IMG/VR virus record: IMGVR_UViG_3300042459_000217
Span: 1-25,512 of that record
Origin: a virus
DNA: 25,512 nucleotides
Direction: 5' to 3' (one strand)
Part shown: positions 4,926 through 13,319 of the stretch, piece by piece
Layout: each line of letters opens with the position of its first letter
Position numbering within the stretch: position 1 is the first letter of the stretch
Notes under the pieces: model-generated
What the model was told of the DNA's origin: nothing
Databases searched by the model: none
What the model saw: the letters and a program-made list of their open reading frames with translations, nothing else
Made by a program: the position numbers and the translations under genes

Positions 4926-5534
4926 ATGGCAGTAGAAATTTATTTAGAACCTGAACTAGAAGAGATGGTTGGTTCTGTAGAAGTAACAGAAGAGTGGAAA
5001 CAGCTTGCTGAAGAACTTGGTATGGAAGGTCAGTTGAAACTGATTACACCAAAGTCAGGAGAAGAGAGTGATAAGAATCCTTCTCCATACATCCACATGA
5101 ACGCTAAAGCAGAGCGTGTATTTGCAATCCTTTGTCCAGAAGTGGTTGATTACAAGAAATATGACAAGTCTACCATCCCAAGAGATGTATTGAGAGAAAT
5201 TGCTATGGCTGAAAGACTGAAATTCTTTGATAAGATTTGTATTTGGTATGATGACGCTTCTCCAGATCCTCTTGTAGTTGGTTACATCAAGGTAGGAACC
5301 TATGAGTATGTAAAACACATGATTGCTAGATTTGGTGATGAGCTTCTTCCATTTGAAGAATTAGAACGTAAGTCCATCAATAGACTCAAGAAGAGAATGA
5401 CAGATAAGCTGAAATCTAGCCTGTCTGCAATTGATTCTACAGTGGATGAATTCTTCAATCCTACTAGATATAATTCAGAAGTTTTGAGAATTGAGTTTAC
5501 AGGTGTTACATACAACCATAGATGTGGTAGTTAA
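4926..5534 (+). CDS. Conserved hypothetical protein upstream of DNA polymerase
   Basis: A 202-residue acidic protein with the leader AACTAAAATT-ATG. The N-terminal half holds EWKQLAEELG and PYIHMNAKAERVFAILCP; the middle holds KFFDKICIWYDDASPDPLVVGY; the C terminus has RLKKRMTDKLKSSL. The final codon overlaps the polymerase start (TAATG), so the two are probably translationally coupled and functionally linked. I recall proteins of this kind in crAss-like phage replication regions, but I cannot name a family or role. No catalytic residues are evident. Confidence 0.78.
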   Translation: MAVEIYLEPELEEMVGSVEVTEEWKQLAEELGMEGQLKLITPKSGEESDKNPSPYIHMNAKAERVFAILCPEVVDYKKYDKSTIPRDVLREIAMAERLKFFDKICIWYDDASPDPLVVGYIKVGTYEYVKHMIARFGDELLPFEELERKSINRLKKRMTDKLKSSLSAIDSTVDEFFNPTRYNSEVLRIEFTGVTYNHRCGS

Positions 5535-7501
5535 TGAATGTCTTAATCTATGACATAGAAACTCTAAAAGAAATGTTTCTCGTGGGGATTTATATTCCTC
5601 ACGAGAACACATATCATGAGTTTGAGGTGAGCAAAAGCAAATACGATCTAGATAGGTTTGTGGAGTTCTCAGAGAGGTATAAAGACTTCTATTGGGTGGG
5701 TTACAACAATCTAAGATTTGATAGCCAGGTAGTTGAATGGATCTTGAGAAAGTGTCATGACTGGGGAGAAAAATCTAATCTAGAAGTAGCAGGTATGATT
5801 GCTCAGAAAGCGCAGGATGTTATTCATGATGCTAATTATGATGTGTTTGCTGAATATCGTGAAGAAGATCTTACACTCAAGCAGATTGATTTGTTCAAGA
5901 TACATCACTTTGACAATAAGAACAGGCGTGTTAGTTTGAAGAGACTAGAGTTTGAAATGGATCTTGAGAACATTGAAGAGATGCCAATTCACCACACAAA
6001 AGTGGGAATGACTCTAGAAGATAGAAAGCTCACACGTCAGTATTGTAAGAATGATGTTATGGCCACTTATGAGTTTTACAAGGTGACCATAGGTGAAACA
6101 GATCATCCGTTGTACAAGGGTAATGATCAGATACAGCTAAGACTTGATATAGAAAAAGAGTTTGATATTCCATGTATAAACTATTCAGATAGTAAAATTG
6201 GTGATGAGATCATCAAGAAATACTATTCTGAAGAGAAGAAGATTGATATCAAAACACTTCCTAGAAAAGGTCACTTTAGAAAATATATCTTCATTAGCCA
6301 GTGCATAGCTCCGTATGTACAGTTCAAGACTGTCCAACTCACAGAGTTTCTTAAGAAGATTAAGAAGATGCGTCTGGAGCTCACAGATGATTTCAAGGAA
6401 CATATACACTTCTATGACAACGTGTATTCGTTCATGAAAGGTGGATTGCACACAGAAAACAAACCAGAAGTTTTTGAGGAGGATGAAGATCATCTAATCA
6501 TTGACTGGGACGTTTCTAGCTACTATCCTGCCATTATCATCAACAATAAGCAGTATCCATATCATTTAGGTAAAGAGTTCCTTACAGGCTATAAAAAGAT
6601 GTATGAGAAACGTCTTGAACTAAAGCCCTTTGCAAAGAATGATAAGAAGATTAAAGGTATTGTTGGTGCGTTGAAGCTTGCTGTAAACTCTGTGTATGGT
6701 AAATCTAGTGACATGAATAGTTGGATATATGATAGACAACTAACTATGTTTACAACCATCACAGGAGAATTGTCCTTGATGATGCTTATTGAAGCGTATG
6801 AAACTAAAGACATACGTGTGATATCAGCAAATACTGACGGTGTTACAATCCATATTCATAAAAGCAAACTCGCTGAGATGAATAAGATTAATGACTGGTG
6901 GTGTAAGATTACAGGATATGAGCTTGAGAGAGCTGATTACAAAAAGATTATATTCTCAACAGTTAATGACTACATAGCAATCAAAACAGATGGAGAAATT
7001 AAAAAGAAAGGGGATTTTCTCACGGATTTTGAACTTCATAAAAACAAATCCGCCAGAATTGTCCCTCTTGCTCTTGAGTCTTACTTTGTTAGTGGTGTTC
7101 CTATTTCTGAAAGTATTATTCTTCATAGAAATCCTTTTGATTTTTGTATAAGACAGAAATCAACCAGTGATTTTCATTATGAGGGATATAGAAAAGGAAT
7201 GGAGCCATCCATTTACAATAAGCTCATTCGTTACTATGTAACAAGTGGTAGCGATGGTGAGAAACTATTGAAAATCAAGAACCAAGATTCACAGTCAACT
7301 GCACCAAACAGTTCACAAGTAGAGGCTGGTGATTGGTTATGCAAGGTGGTGAATAATCTTCCTGCAAACACAGATGTCAAATCAATGAATATCAATTATC
7401 AGTATTACATTGATAAGGCTGAAAGTCTTGTGTTGAAGATTGTTACAAAAGGTAAAAAGCGGAAAGTAGAAAGAATAGCTAATCAAATTTCTTTATTTTA
7501 A
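5534..7501 (+). CDS. Family B DNA polymerase
   Basis: A 655-residue replicative DNA polymerase with 3'-5' proofreading domain. Exonuclease motifs: D7-I-E9 (Exo I), N58-xxx-F62-D63 (Exo II), Y170-xxx-D174 (Exo III). Polymerase motifs: motif A D326-xx-S-x-Y-P332, motif B K381-xxx-N385-S-x-Y388-G, motif C N433-T-D435-G. D326 and D435 are the expected metal ligands; Asn stands where most family B enzymes have the first Asp of DTD. It is followed by a KKKGDF segment (about 490-494) like the KxY region. At 655 residues it is short for family B, close to protein-primed or crAss-like polymerases; no terminal protein gene is recognisable nearby. Start coupled to the gene upstream (TAATG). Confidence 0.95.
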   Translation: MNVLIYDIETLKEMFLVGIYIPHENTYHEFEVSKSKYDLDRFVEFSERYKDFYWVGYNNLRFDSQVVEWILRKCHDWGEKSNLEVAGMIAQKAQDVIHDANYDVFAEYREEDLTLKQIDLFKIHHFDNKNRRVSLKRLEFEMDLENIEEMPIHHTKVGMTLEDRKLTRQYCKNDVMATYEFYKVTIGETDHPLYKGNDQIQLRLDIEKEFDIPCINYSDSKIGDEIIKKYYSEEKKIDIKTLPRKGHFRKYIFISQCIAPYVQFKTVQLTEFLKKIKKMRLELTDDFKEHIHFYDNVYSFMKGGLHTENKPEVFEEDEDHLIIDWDVSSYYPAIIINNKQYPYHLGKEFLTGYKKMYEKRLELKPFAKNDKKIKGIVGALKLAVNSVYGKSSDMNSWIYDRQLTMFTTITGELSLMMLIEAYETKDIRVISANTDGVTIHIHKSKLAEMNKINDWWCKITGYELERADYKKIIFSTVNDYIAIKTDGEIKKKGDFLTDFELHKNKSARIVPLALESYFVSGVPISESIILHRNPFDFCIRQKSTSDFHYEGYRKGMEPSIYNKLIRYYVTSGSDGEKLLKIKNQDSQSTAPNSSQVEAGDWLCKVVNNLPANTDVKSMNINYQYYIDKAESLVLKIVTKGKKRKVERIANQISLF

Positions 7502-7503
7502 TT

Positions 7504-8013
7504 ATGGAAGAAGAAAAATCTTACACACAAATAGAAACACTACCTCCTGTTAACTTTATTCCTGTACATTTAAGATCAATGAAAATTCCAATAACAAGAG
7601 GAAGCAGATACTTCGATCTGTATGGTGTAGTGCATGTAGTGATATACTCTAAGCCAGATGTGATTAAGTTGATGCCGCTCAAGGACAATGCAATGATTGA
7701 CGTTTGGGATGTTGATGAGTTTAAGAACCAAGTGAGGCTTCTAAAGTTCACACATGTCCCACATCCTCCAATAAGTAGAGCAAATGTTTCAGAACATCTT
7801 CTGGAATATCAATTCAATATTATTGGTAAGACGATGGCTAACACTGTTACAGAAACAGAATGGAAGAAAGAATGGAAACTGACTAAGAAGCAAAAGGAAA
7901 TATTCAAAAGTTATGCCCTTGGAATATTAAAAAAAGTTTTTAGATTCAACGGTGCAAAGGCTCGCGAAACATACGAGTTTTTTGATAAAAACTTTGGACT
8001 TCTAACACTTTGA
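7504..8013 (+). CDS. Conserved hypothetical protein, replication region
   Basis: A 169-residue protein starting two bases after the polymerase stop with an AATT-ATG context, so it belongs to the same unit. The N-terminal half is beta-rich (GSRYFDLYGVVHVVIYSKPDVIKLMPL); the C-terminal half is helical and basic (TETEWKKEWKLTKKQKEIFKSYALGILKKVF). No nuclease, kinase or HTH motif is clear. Its place between polymerase and helicase suggests a replication accessory protein, which is inference by neighbourhood only. Confidence 0.72.
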   Translation: MEEEKSYTQIETLPPVNFIPVHLRSMKIPITRGSRYFDLYGVVHVVIYSKPDVIKLMPLKDNAMIDVWDVDEFKNQVRLLKFTHVPHPPISRANVSEHLLEYQFNIIGKTMANTVTETEWKKEWKLTKKQKEIFKSYALGILKKVFRFNGAKARETYEFFDKNFGLLTL

Positions 8014-8016
8014 GTC

Positions 8017-8109
8017 ATGGCCAGTTTTCTTCTGATCTATTTTTTGTTTAGCACTGCATCATTAATTGCATTAGTAGAATTTATAATTAAACATGATAGA
8101 AAACGATGA
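8017..8109 (+). CDS. Single-pass membrane microprotein, 30 aa
   Basis: A 30-residue frame in the short gap after the preceding gene. It consists of one hydrophobic segment (SFLLIYFLFSTASLIALVEFII, about residues 3-24; quoted only for composition) and a basic end (KHDRKR). The stop overlaps the next start as ATGA, the arrangement used throughout this window, which is the main reason to believe it. Membrane microprotein of unknown role; so short that it could also be a fortuitous frame. Confidence 0.45.
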   Translation: MASFLLIYFLFSTASLIALVEFIIKHDRKR

Positions 8110-8282
8110 ACACGAACGAAGATTACGAACACGAACACGTTAGAGAAGCTGCTATCATACGATTGCAGCTGAGAGAAGAAGTGGAACAAGCAAACCACGA
8201 GTATGAGAAAATAAAACCTGCAAAAATCATCGTAACCACAGAGAAGAACAATGAAGTTCAATGTGACACCCTCCCATTTTGA
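8106..8282 (+). CDS. Small charged helical protein, 58 aa
   Basis: A 58-residue protein starting in an ATGA overlap with the membrane microprotein. After an acidic start (MNTNEDYEHEH) it reads as one long charged helix (AAIIRLQLREEVEQANHEYEKIK) with heptad-like spacing of hydrophobics, suggesting a coiled coil, and ends in a short polar tail. It overlaps the next gene by 32 bases in another frame. Function unknown; the composition supports coding. Confidence 0.5.
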   Translation: MNTNEDYEHEHVREAAIIRLQLREEVEQANHEYEKIKPAKIIVTTEKNNEVQCDTLPF

Positions 8283-8874
8283 ACAACTTCTCAAACAATC
8301 CTATAGTCTAGATCACATTTTCTTATTGAAGCTTGTAGAGGCCAATGTTGACATGCAACCATTAACAGATGGAAGTATGAAAATAGCTGGCCTCTATCAG
8401 TCTTTGATCAGGAAAGGTCTTGTCTCTGATGTAACACAAGAAGTTACTCAGCTAGGAAGAGAGTTGTTAACATTTGCTGATTCAGAAGTTAAACAGCCTA
8501 TGAAAAAACTGAAGCAAAAATCATCAGACTTTGAAAGCTGGTGGAATGCATTTCCATCTACAGATAACTTTGAGCACAAAGGAAAGAAGTTTCCTGGATC
8601 AAGAGCGTTGAAGAGAGCTAGAGAAGATTGTAGAATCAAATTCAATAAGATTCTTGCTGAAGGGGAGTATGTTGCACAAGACATCGTTGATGCTACTAAT
8701 CTAGATGTATATCTAAAGAAGGAAGCTTCTTTACGAAGTGGTGATAATAAGCTTAGCTTCTTACAGAATAGTCTCACCTATCTTGTACAGAGAAGTTTTG
8801 AGCCGTTTATAGAGATGATTAAAACAGGAGTGGAAATACCTAACGCACAAACAAAAAGATCAGTGGATATATGA
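8251..8874 (+). CDS. Putative helicase loader / replication accessory protein
   Basis: A 207-residue protein whose stop overlaps the start of the DnaB-like helicase gene (ATGA), suggesting joint function. The N-terminal part (about 1-75) resembles a winged-helix fold. After a basic linker (KKLKQKSSDFESWW) the C-terminal domain shows WWNAFP, FPGSRALKRAREDCRIKFNK and a long segment with NKLSFLQNSLTYL, a layout like the DnaD/lambda-P type of helicase-loading or replication-initiator proteins. I cannot assign a named family. A role in bringing the helicase onto DNA is inference from the domain order and position. Confidence 0.7.
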   Translation: MKFNVTPSHFEQLLKQSYSLDHIFLLKLVEANVDMQPLTDGSMKIAGLYQSLIRKGLVSDVTQEVTQLGRELLTFADSEVKQPMKKLKQKSSDFESWWNAFPSTDNFEHKGKKFPGSRALKRAREDCRIKFNKILAEGEYVAQDIVDATNLDVYLKKEASLRSGDNKLSFLQNSLTYLVQRSFEPFIEMIKTGVEIPNAQTKRSVDI

Positions 8875-9953
8875 GTTTTGACGCACTTAAGAAAGAAGTA
8901 GACAATGGTCTAAATGGTAGGAACAATGGTATTCCTATGGGATTTCATCGTCTTAATAGATACATAGGCATTCGTAAGAGAATGTACTTTGTAACAGGTG
9001 GTTTGACAGGCTCAGGTAAGACTAGCTTTGTTGATGATGCGTTTGTTTTGAATCCTTATGACTGGTATATCAGTCAGAAAGACCCAAAATTCAAACTTCG
9101 TATCATATATCGTTCAATGGAGCGTAGTAGAACATACAAACTTGCCAAGTGGGTGTGTAGAAAGATCTTCTTAGATCATGGCTATATCATTCCTGTGAGT
9201 AAGTTGTTGGGCTGGACTGAAAAGATGACAAAAGATGAACATGACATATTTCTATTGTATAAAGACTACATGGAACAGATGGATGATGTCATCACAATCA
9301 TTGATGGTCCAGAGAATCCTGTTGGTATTGCTAAAGACTTGAGAAGTCATGCATTGAAACATGGGACTATTGAACAGCTTGATGAATACAACAAGATTTA
9401 CATTCCTAATGATGAGAACGAAGTGACTATTGTTGTTGTAGATCATTTAGGATTGCTCAAGACTACTAAAGAGCTCACCACAAAGAAACAAACTATTGAC
9501 AAGATGAGTGATGAACTCAGATATGCAAGAGACTTCTATGGTTATACCATTGTGGCTGTGCAGCAGTTCAATCGTGACATATCTAATCCTATTAGAATCA
9601 AGAATGGTGATGTAGAACCGCAGCTAGAAGACTTCAAAGAGTCATCAGTTCCTCAAGAAGATGCTGACGTTGTGCTAGCACTATTTGATCCTATGAGATA
9701 TAAAGTGTCTGATCCTAGTGGTTACAATCTTGACAAGCTGATTGATGAATATGGTGGTAAGTATTTTAGATCACTAAGACTCATCAAGAACAGCTATGGT
9801 GAAGATGATGTGAGAATTGGTCTTGGCTTCTTGGGCCAGATAGGTATGTTCAAGGAACTTCCCAAGAGGAAGGATATGACAGATGTAGATTATGAAAATG
9901 TTGTAAACAAAAGCTTCTTCTTAAATGATCAGCATAGCTCAACATTGCGATAA
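8871..9953 (+). CDS. DnaB-like replicative DNA helicase
   Basis: A 360-residue RecA-fold (SF4) helicase that would unwind DNA at the phage fork with 5'-3' polarity. Walker A is GGLTGSGKTS (43-52). RSMERS (about 81-86) corresponds to the SLEM-type motif with its catalytic glutamate. Walker B is VVVDHLGLL (188-196). The motif VAVQQFNRD (about 228-236) matches the DnaB H3 SQLNR region. It lacks the N-terminal primase-interaction domain of full-length DnaB (which is about 450 residues), as in other short phage helicases. Start at 8871 fits the ATGA overlap with the putative loader. It is followed by an overlapping zinc-ribbon ORF. Confidence 0.88.
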   Translation: MSFDALKKEVDNGLNGRNNGIPMGFHRLNRYIGIRKRMYFVTGGLTGSGKTSFVDDAFVLNPYDWYISQKDPKFKLRIIYRSMERSRTYKLAKWVCRKIFLDHGYIIPVSKLLGWTEKMTKDEHDIFLLYKDYMEQMDDVITIIDGPENPVGIAKDLRSHALKHGTIEQLDEYNKIYIPNDENEVTIVVVDHLGLLKTTKELTTKKQTIDKMSDELRYARDFYGYTIVAVQQFNRDISNPIRIKNGDVEPQLEDFKESSVPQEDADVVLALFDPMRYKVSDPSGYNLDKLIDEYGGKYFRSLRLIKNSYGEDDVRIGLGFLGQIGMFKELPKRKDMTDVDYENVVNKSFFLNDQHSSTLR

Positions 9954-10083
9954 ATGTAAAAACATCACGAGTCACACTCTGAATAATGGTGTGATTTTGT
10001 GTTTGAAATGTAAAAAGCAAACAAAACTGAATAATAATGAAAAGAGAACAGTTAGTAAAAATTCTGAAAGAACTACAGAGTGA
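9925..10083 (+). CDS. Small zinc-ribbon protein, 52 aa
   Basis: A 52-residue frame overlapping the helicase end by 29 bases. Two CxxC pairs, C8-DK-C11 and C26-LK-C29, are 14 residues apart and separated by a short beta-hairpin-like stretch, the classic zinc-ribbon arrangement. The C-terminal half is basic and polar. Such ribbons bind nucleic acid or partner proteins. Two CxxC knuckles would rarely arise by chance in a shadow frame, which supports coding. It overlaps the next ORF by 47 bases, unusual even here. Confidence 0.55.
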   Translation: MISIAQHCDKCKNITSHTLNNGVILCLKCKKQTKLNNNEKRTVSKNSERTTE

Positions 10084-10180
10084 TGAATATGACCCTGAAG
10101 AAGTTGCAAAAATGAATAAAGAACAGATAGTGGAAGCTATTATTGAATGTGCATTATATTACAAATACAATAACAATTAA
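10037..10180 (+). CDS. Small charged helical protein, 47 aa
   Basis: A 47-residue frame: MKREQLVKILKELQSDEYDPEEV shown only as composition, in short KREQLVKILKELQ then an acidic segment and NKEQIVEAIIECALYYKY. The two amphipathic helices look genuine. Its 47-base overlap with the zinc-ribbon frame makes one of the two doubtful, but both carry protein-like composition and clean gaps. It ends 16 bases before the next start. Function unknown. Confidence 0.5.
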   Translation: MKREQLVKILKELQSDEYDPEEVAKMNKEQIVEAIIECALYYKYNNN

Positions 10181-10196
10181 AACAAACCAAAAAATT

Positions 10197-10526
10197 ATGA
10201 ATGTTTACGAGAGTACACTAGAAAAATTACCAGAGGTATTTACATCTCACACTTACTTAAATGTATTAAGAAAGTCAAGCTTACCAAAGAATGTGATTGA
10301 GCAAGGACATCACATTGATTTTCTTGCAGAAAGATGTAAAAGAATCACTCCAAAGACATGGAGAAAAAGATTTACAGAAGAAACTGTAAAGCCTGCTGAA
10401 GTTTCAATTACTGTGAATCAAGTGGAAAATAAAACAACTCCACAACCTTCACGAATTGAAGAAGCCATCTCTCTTCTAAAGTCAAACGGATACAAGATTT
10501 ACAGAACAGAACTTGTTGAAGTTTAA
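10197..10526 (+). CDS. Hypothetical protein upstream of SF2 helicase, 109 aa
   Basis: The start at 10197 was chosen for its AAAAAATT-ATG leader; the frame extends to 10143, but that region overlaps the upstream gene. The 109-residue product is helical at the N terminus (STLEKLPEVFTSHTYLNVL), then basic (ERCKRITPKTWRKRF), then a proline-rich linker, and ends with IEEAISLLKSNGYKIYR, a small helix-strand module. The stop overlaps the helicase start (TAATG), so it is probably coupled to the helicase. Function unknown; a DNA-binding accessory role is inference from the basic middle part. Confidence 0.72.
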   Translation: MNVYESTLEKLPEVFTSHTYLNVLRKSSLPKNVIEQGHHIDFLAERCKRITPKTWRKRFTEETVKPAEVSITVNQVENKTTPQPSRIEEAISLLKSNGYKIYRTELVEV

Positions 10527-11620
10527 TGACTCTAAGAGACCAAAGACAAGCTGAATTTGCAAAAGCTTGGAAGGACAAAGGAGAATATGGTATTCTTTAT
10601 TTGTGTCCACGATTTGGTAAGATTAGAACCAGTATCAATATCTTGAAAGAGTTTCCTGATAATGCCACTGTGCTTATTGCTTATCCAGACAACAAGATTA
10701 AACAATCTTGGTTGGATGACTTTGAAGTGTTGAATTATGAAAATCCAAACATCACGTTCACTACACATCTTTCATTGAAGAAGTATGCGAACAAATTGTT
10801 TGATCTAATAATCATTGATGAGATACATCTACTGAGCGAGGCTCAGATTGATGTGTGCCAAGAACTTCTTACAGACAATAAGAAAGTATTAGGGTTAACA
10901 GGAACTCTTTCTAGAGATACAAAGAATGCATTGTCAGACTATTTAGCACTGAACATTGTTGCTGAATATCCTCTTGAAAGAGCAATAGAAGAGGGTATTA
11001 TTGTAGACTATCAAATCACTGTTGTTACTACACCATTAGATAACATCACTAAGCAAATGTTTGGAACCAAATCCAAAACAGAGAAGCAGCAGTACGATAG
11101 TTATGGATGGGTGATTAACAAGATGCAGTCAGAATACAGAGATACTATGTTTCTTAGACTAGCAAGGATGAGACTCATACAATCTTCTTTAGCAAAGAAA
11201 AATCTTACCAAGAAGTTAATTAGCAAGCACCAGGATGAGAGAATGCTCATATTCTGTGGTGTAACAAAGGTGGCTGATGATTTAGGAATTCCTTCCTATC
11301 ATAGCAAGTCCAGCGAAAAGAAAATGTTCAACGATTTCGCTGAGGGAAAAGGTAATCACATGGCTGTTGTAAAGATTGGTAACACAGGTGTGACATATAA
11401 ACCCTTGAATCGTGTAGTGATTAATTACTTTGATAGCAACAGTGAAAACCTTGCTCAGAAGATACAGAGATGTACAGCTATGGAATATAACAACCCTGAT
11501 AAAAAAGCTCAGATATACATCATATCAAGCAATGAACAGGTGGAGTTGAAGTGGTTGCAGAAGTCTTTGGAATTCTTTGACAGAAGTAAAATTAAGTTCA
11601 TTGACTCTAGGAATTTATAA
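10526..11620 (+). CDS. SF2 DNA/RNA helicase (DEAD/H, SNF2/UvsW-like)
   Basis: A 364-residue superfamily 2 ATPase. Motif I is the variant CPRFGKIRT (27-35), where the usual GKT/S is GKI, so the Mg-coordinating hydroxyl is replaced by isoleucine. Motif II is D98-E-I-H101 in LIIIDEIHLL. Motif III is GLTGTL (123-128). The C-terminal RecA-like domain holds LIFCGVTKVA (motif IV region) and AQKIQRCTAM (motif VI; the arginine finger of QxxQRxxR-type motifs is kept as R). The family remodels or unwinds branched DNA; T4 UvsW is a phage example, and crAss-like phages carry a SNF2-type enzyme. Whether the changed motif I still hydrolyses ATP is unknown. Coupled to the upstream gene by TAATG. Confidence 0.85.
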   Translation: MTLRDQRQAEFAKAWKDKGEYGILYLCPRFGKIRTSINILKEFPDNATVLIAYPDNKIKQSWLDDFEVLNYENPNITFTTHLSLKKYANKLFDLIIIDEIHLLSEAQIDVCQELLTDNKKVLGLTGTLSRDTKNALSDYLALNIVAEYPLERAIEEGIIVDYQITVVTTPLDNITKQMFGTKSKTEKQQYDSYGWVINKMQSEYRDTMFLRLARMRLIQSSLAKKNLTKKLISKHQDERMLIFCGVTKVADDLGIPSYHSKSSEKKMFNDFAEGKGNHMAVVKIGNTGVTYKPLNRVVINYFDSNSENLAQKIQRCTAMEYNNPDKKAQIYIISSNEQVELKWLQKSLEFFDRSKIKFIDSRNL

Positions 11621-11674
11621 CTAAAAAAGTTAAATTTACTAATCAAGAAAATTAAAAACTAAAACTAAAAGCAA

Positions 11675-12346
11675 ATGGCAAGTAAACTGATTGGGATTGT
11701 TGGAGAAACATCCACAGGAAAATCAACATCAATCAAACACCTAAATCCAGATGAGACTTACATCATCAACGTAGCCAAGAAGGAACTTCCCTTCAAAGGT
11801 TCTGAGAAGATGTACAGCGCAGAAAAAAAGAATTACAAAGAAGTGGATGATGCCAACGAAATTTCTAGGCTTCTAAAAACCATTTCTGAAAAAGCACCAC
11901 ACATCAAGAACATCGTGATTGAAGATTCAAACTACATCATGGGTTTCACTATGGTTTCTAAAGCTACAGAAACAGGCTATCAAAAGTTCTCTATTATGGC
12001 TAAGGACATGGTGGATTTGTTTAGAACAGCAAGAATGCTCAGAGATGACATTGTTGTGTTCTATTTCACTCACCCAGAAGTGATTGAGGATTCTGGTGAA
12101 ATCATTGGTTACAAGATTAAAACAGCAGGTAAGTTGATTGACAACCAAGTGTTGTTAGAAGGTTTGATGACTGTGTGTCTTTACACTCTTGTAGAAGAGC
12201 AGAAGGATGGTACAGCTACGTACAACTTTATAACTAACAGGTTTAGAAAGATGCCAGCTAAATCACCAGATGGTATGTTTTCTGAATTGAAAATTCCAAA
12301 CAACCTTCAAGTTGTTGTGGATAGTGTAAATGAGTATTATAAATAA
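11675..12346 (+). CDS. Sak4-like P-loop ATPase
   Basis: A 223-residue NTPase of the AAA/RecA-like class. Walker A is GETSTGKST (10-18, lysine 16). A candidate Walker B is NIVIEDSNYIMGF (about 79-91), and FYFTHPEV (about 128-135) resembles a sensor region. Phage proteins of this size and layout (AAA_24 / Sak4) act in recombination by annealing single strands, usually with SSB as partner, and the next gene is the SSB candidate. It starts after a 54-base A-rich gap with AAAAGCAAATG. The ATPase call is firm; the Sak4 assignment is inference. Confidence 0.82.
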   Translation: MASKLIGIVGETSTGKSTSIKHLNPDETYIINVAKKELPFKGSEKMYSAEKKNYKEVDDANEISRLLKTISEKAPHIKNIVIEDSNYIMGFTMVSKATETGYQKFSIMAKDMVDLFRTARMLRDDIVVFYFTHPEVIEDSGEIIGYKIKTAGKLIDNQVLLEGLMTVCLYTLVEEQKDGTATYNFITNRFRKMPAKSPDGMFSELKIPNNLQVVVDSVNEYYK

Positions 12347-12367
12347 AACAATTAAACAATTAAAGCT

Positions 12368-13261
12368 ATGTCAGGAATTGGCGGATCAAAAAGAGAAAGA
12401 AAAGAAGGTGGAAGCGAGTTTCCAAAGAAAGTTGGCTTATTCGAAGCTAGTGTCATCGCAATCAATCCAACGATTGAGCAGTACAAAGACATTCTTGGAA
12501 TCGAATTGAAAGAAGATAGCAAAGCAACTGAATATCTTGGTGAGAGTAGAGATGGTAACACTACCATTAGAATTAGCGTCTGGTTGAAAGACGTTAAGTC
12601 TGGTCAAAATTTCAACATCAACTACTTTCTAGAAGATAAAGAGCGTGAGAACAAAGATGGGACCAAAAAGCAATATATTAATCAACTAGGACTTTGTGCT
12701 TGGGCAGCTGATGAAGATGGTCTAGCTCAGTGGTTCAAAGGAACTCCTGATAATCCAAAAGATTTCAGAGTGGCTTATGTTGGTGAAGAGGAATTCTATG
12801 AGTTTCTACGCAACTGGTTGTGTGAACTAGACTATAGCAGAAATGATACTACGCTTTCTTTAGATTGGAAGAAACTAATTAGGGGAAATGTAAGAGAGAT
12901 TACTTCTCAGATCAATGGTGAGTATTGTGGAAACTTTGTAGCAATGGCTACAATCACTACCAGAGAGAAAGATGGTGAGTTGAAAGAGTATCAAAGCGTG
13001 TACAACAAAGCATTTCTTCCAGCATATTCTTTGAAGCAGTTCAGACTAAAAGAGAATGATTATAATGATTCATCTCGTGTCAGTGCACTACTTACTAAGA
13101 AGTCAAAAGATCTTCGTCCACACGAAAGATTTGTTGTTAAGATTGCTGGTGAGTATGGATGTAAAGACTACTATACATTTAAAGACTTGCACGATTATGA
13201 TCCAGAAATGAACATTGCAGCATCAGATAAAGTAATTGCTGACGATGATGCTGATTATTGA
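12368..13261 (+). CDS. Putative single-stranded DNA-binding protein
   Basis: A 297-residue protein starting with a basic flexible tail (GGSKRERKEGGSEF) and ending in an acidic tail (ASDKVIADDDADY). An acidic C-terminal tip is the usual protein-interaction device of SSBs and gp32-type proteins. The body is beta-rich, with conserved-looking segments TTIRISVWLKDV and NFNINYFLEDK, which could be an OB fold, and CxxxxD positions with no clear zinc ligands. It is next to the Sak4-like ATPase and followed by a terminator. I call it SSB from the tail, the size and the neighbourhood, not from a recognised domain; the leader is AATTAAAGCTATG. Confidence 0.65.
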   Translation: MSGIGGSKRERKEGGSEFPKKVGLFEASVIAINPTIEQYKDILGIELKEDSKATEYLGESRDGNTTIRISVWLKDVKSGQNFNINYFLEDKERENKDGTKKQYINQLGLCAWAADEDGLAQWFKGTPDNPKDFRVAYVGEEEFYEFLRNWLCELDYSRNDTTLSLDWKKLIRGNVREITSQINGEYCGNFVAMATITTREKDGELKEYQSVYNKAFLPAYSLKQFRLKENDYNDSSRVSALLTKKSKDLRPHERFVVKIAGEYGCKDYYTFKDLHDYDPEMNIAASDKVIADDDADY

Positions 13262-13280
13262 TAAATAATCTTTTAAATTC

Positions 13281-13310
13281 AAGGCTCTCAGCAATGGGAG
13301 CCTTTTTTAT
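13281..13310 (+). terminator. Rho-independent terminator
   Basis: AAGGCTC (13281-13287) pairs with GAGCCTT (13298-13304), with a T-G extension inside, followed by TTTTTAT. It lies 20 bases after the stop of the SSB candidate and closes the replication unit. Confidence 0.85.
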
Positions 13311-13319
13311 TTACACACT

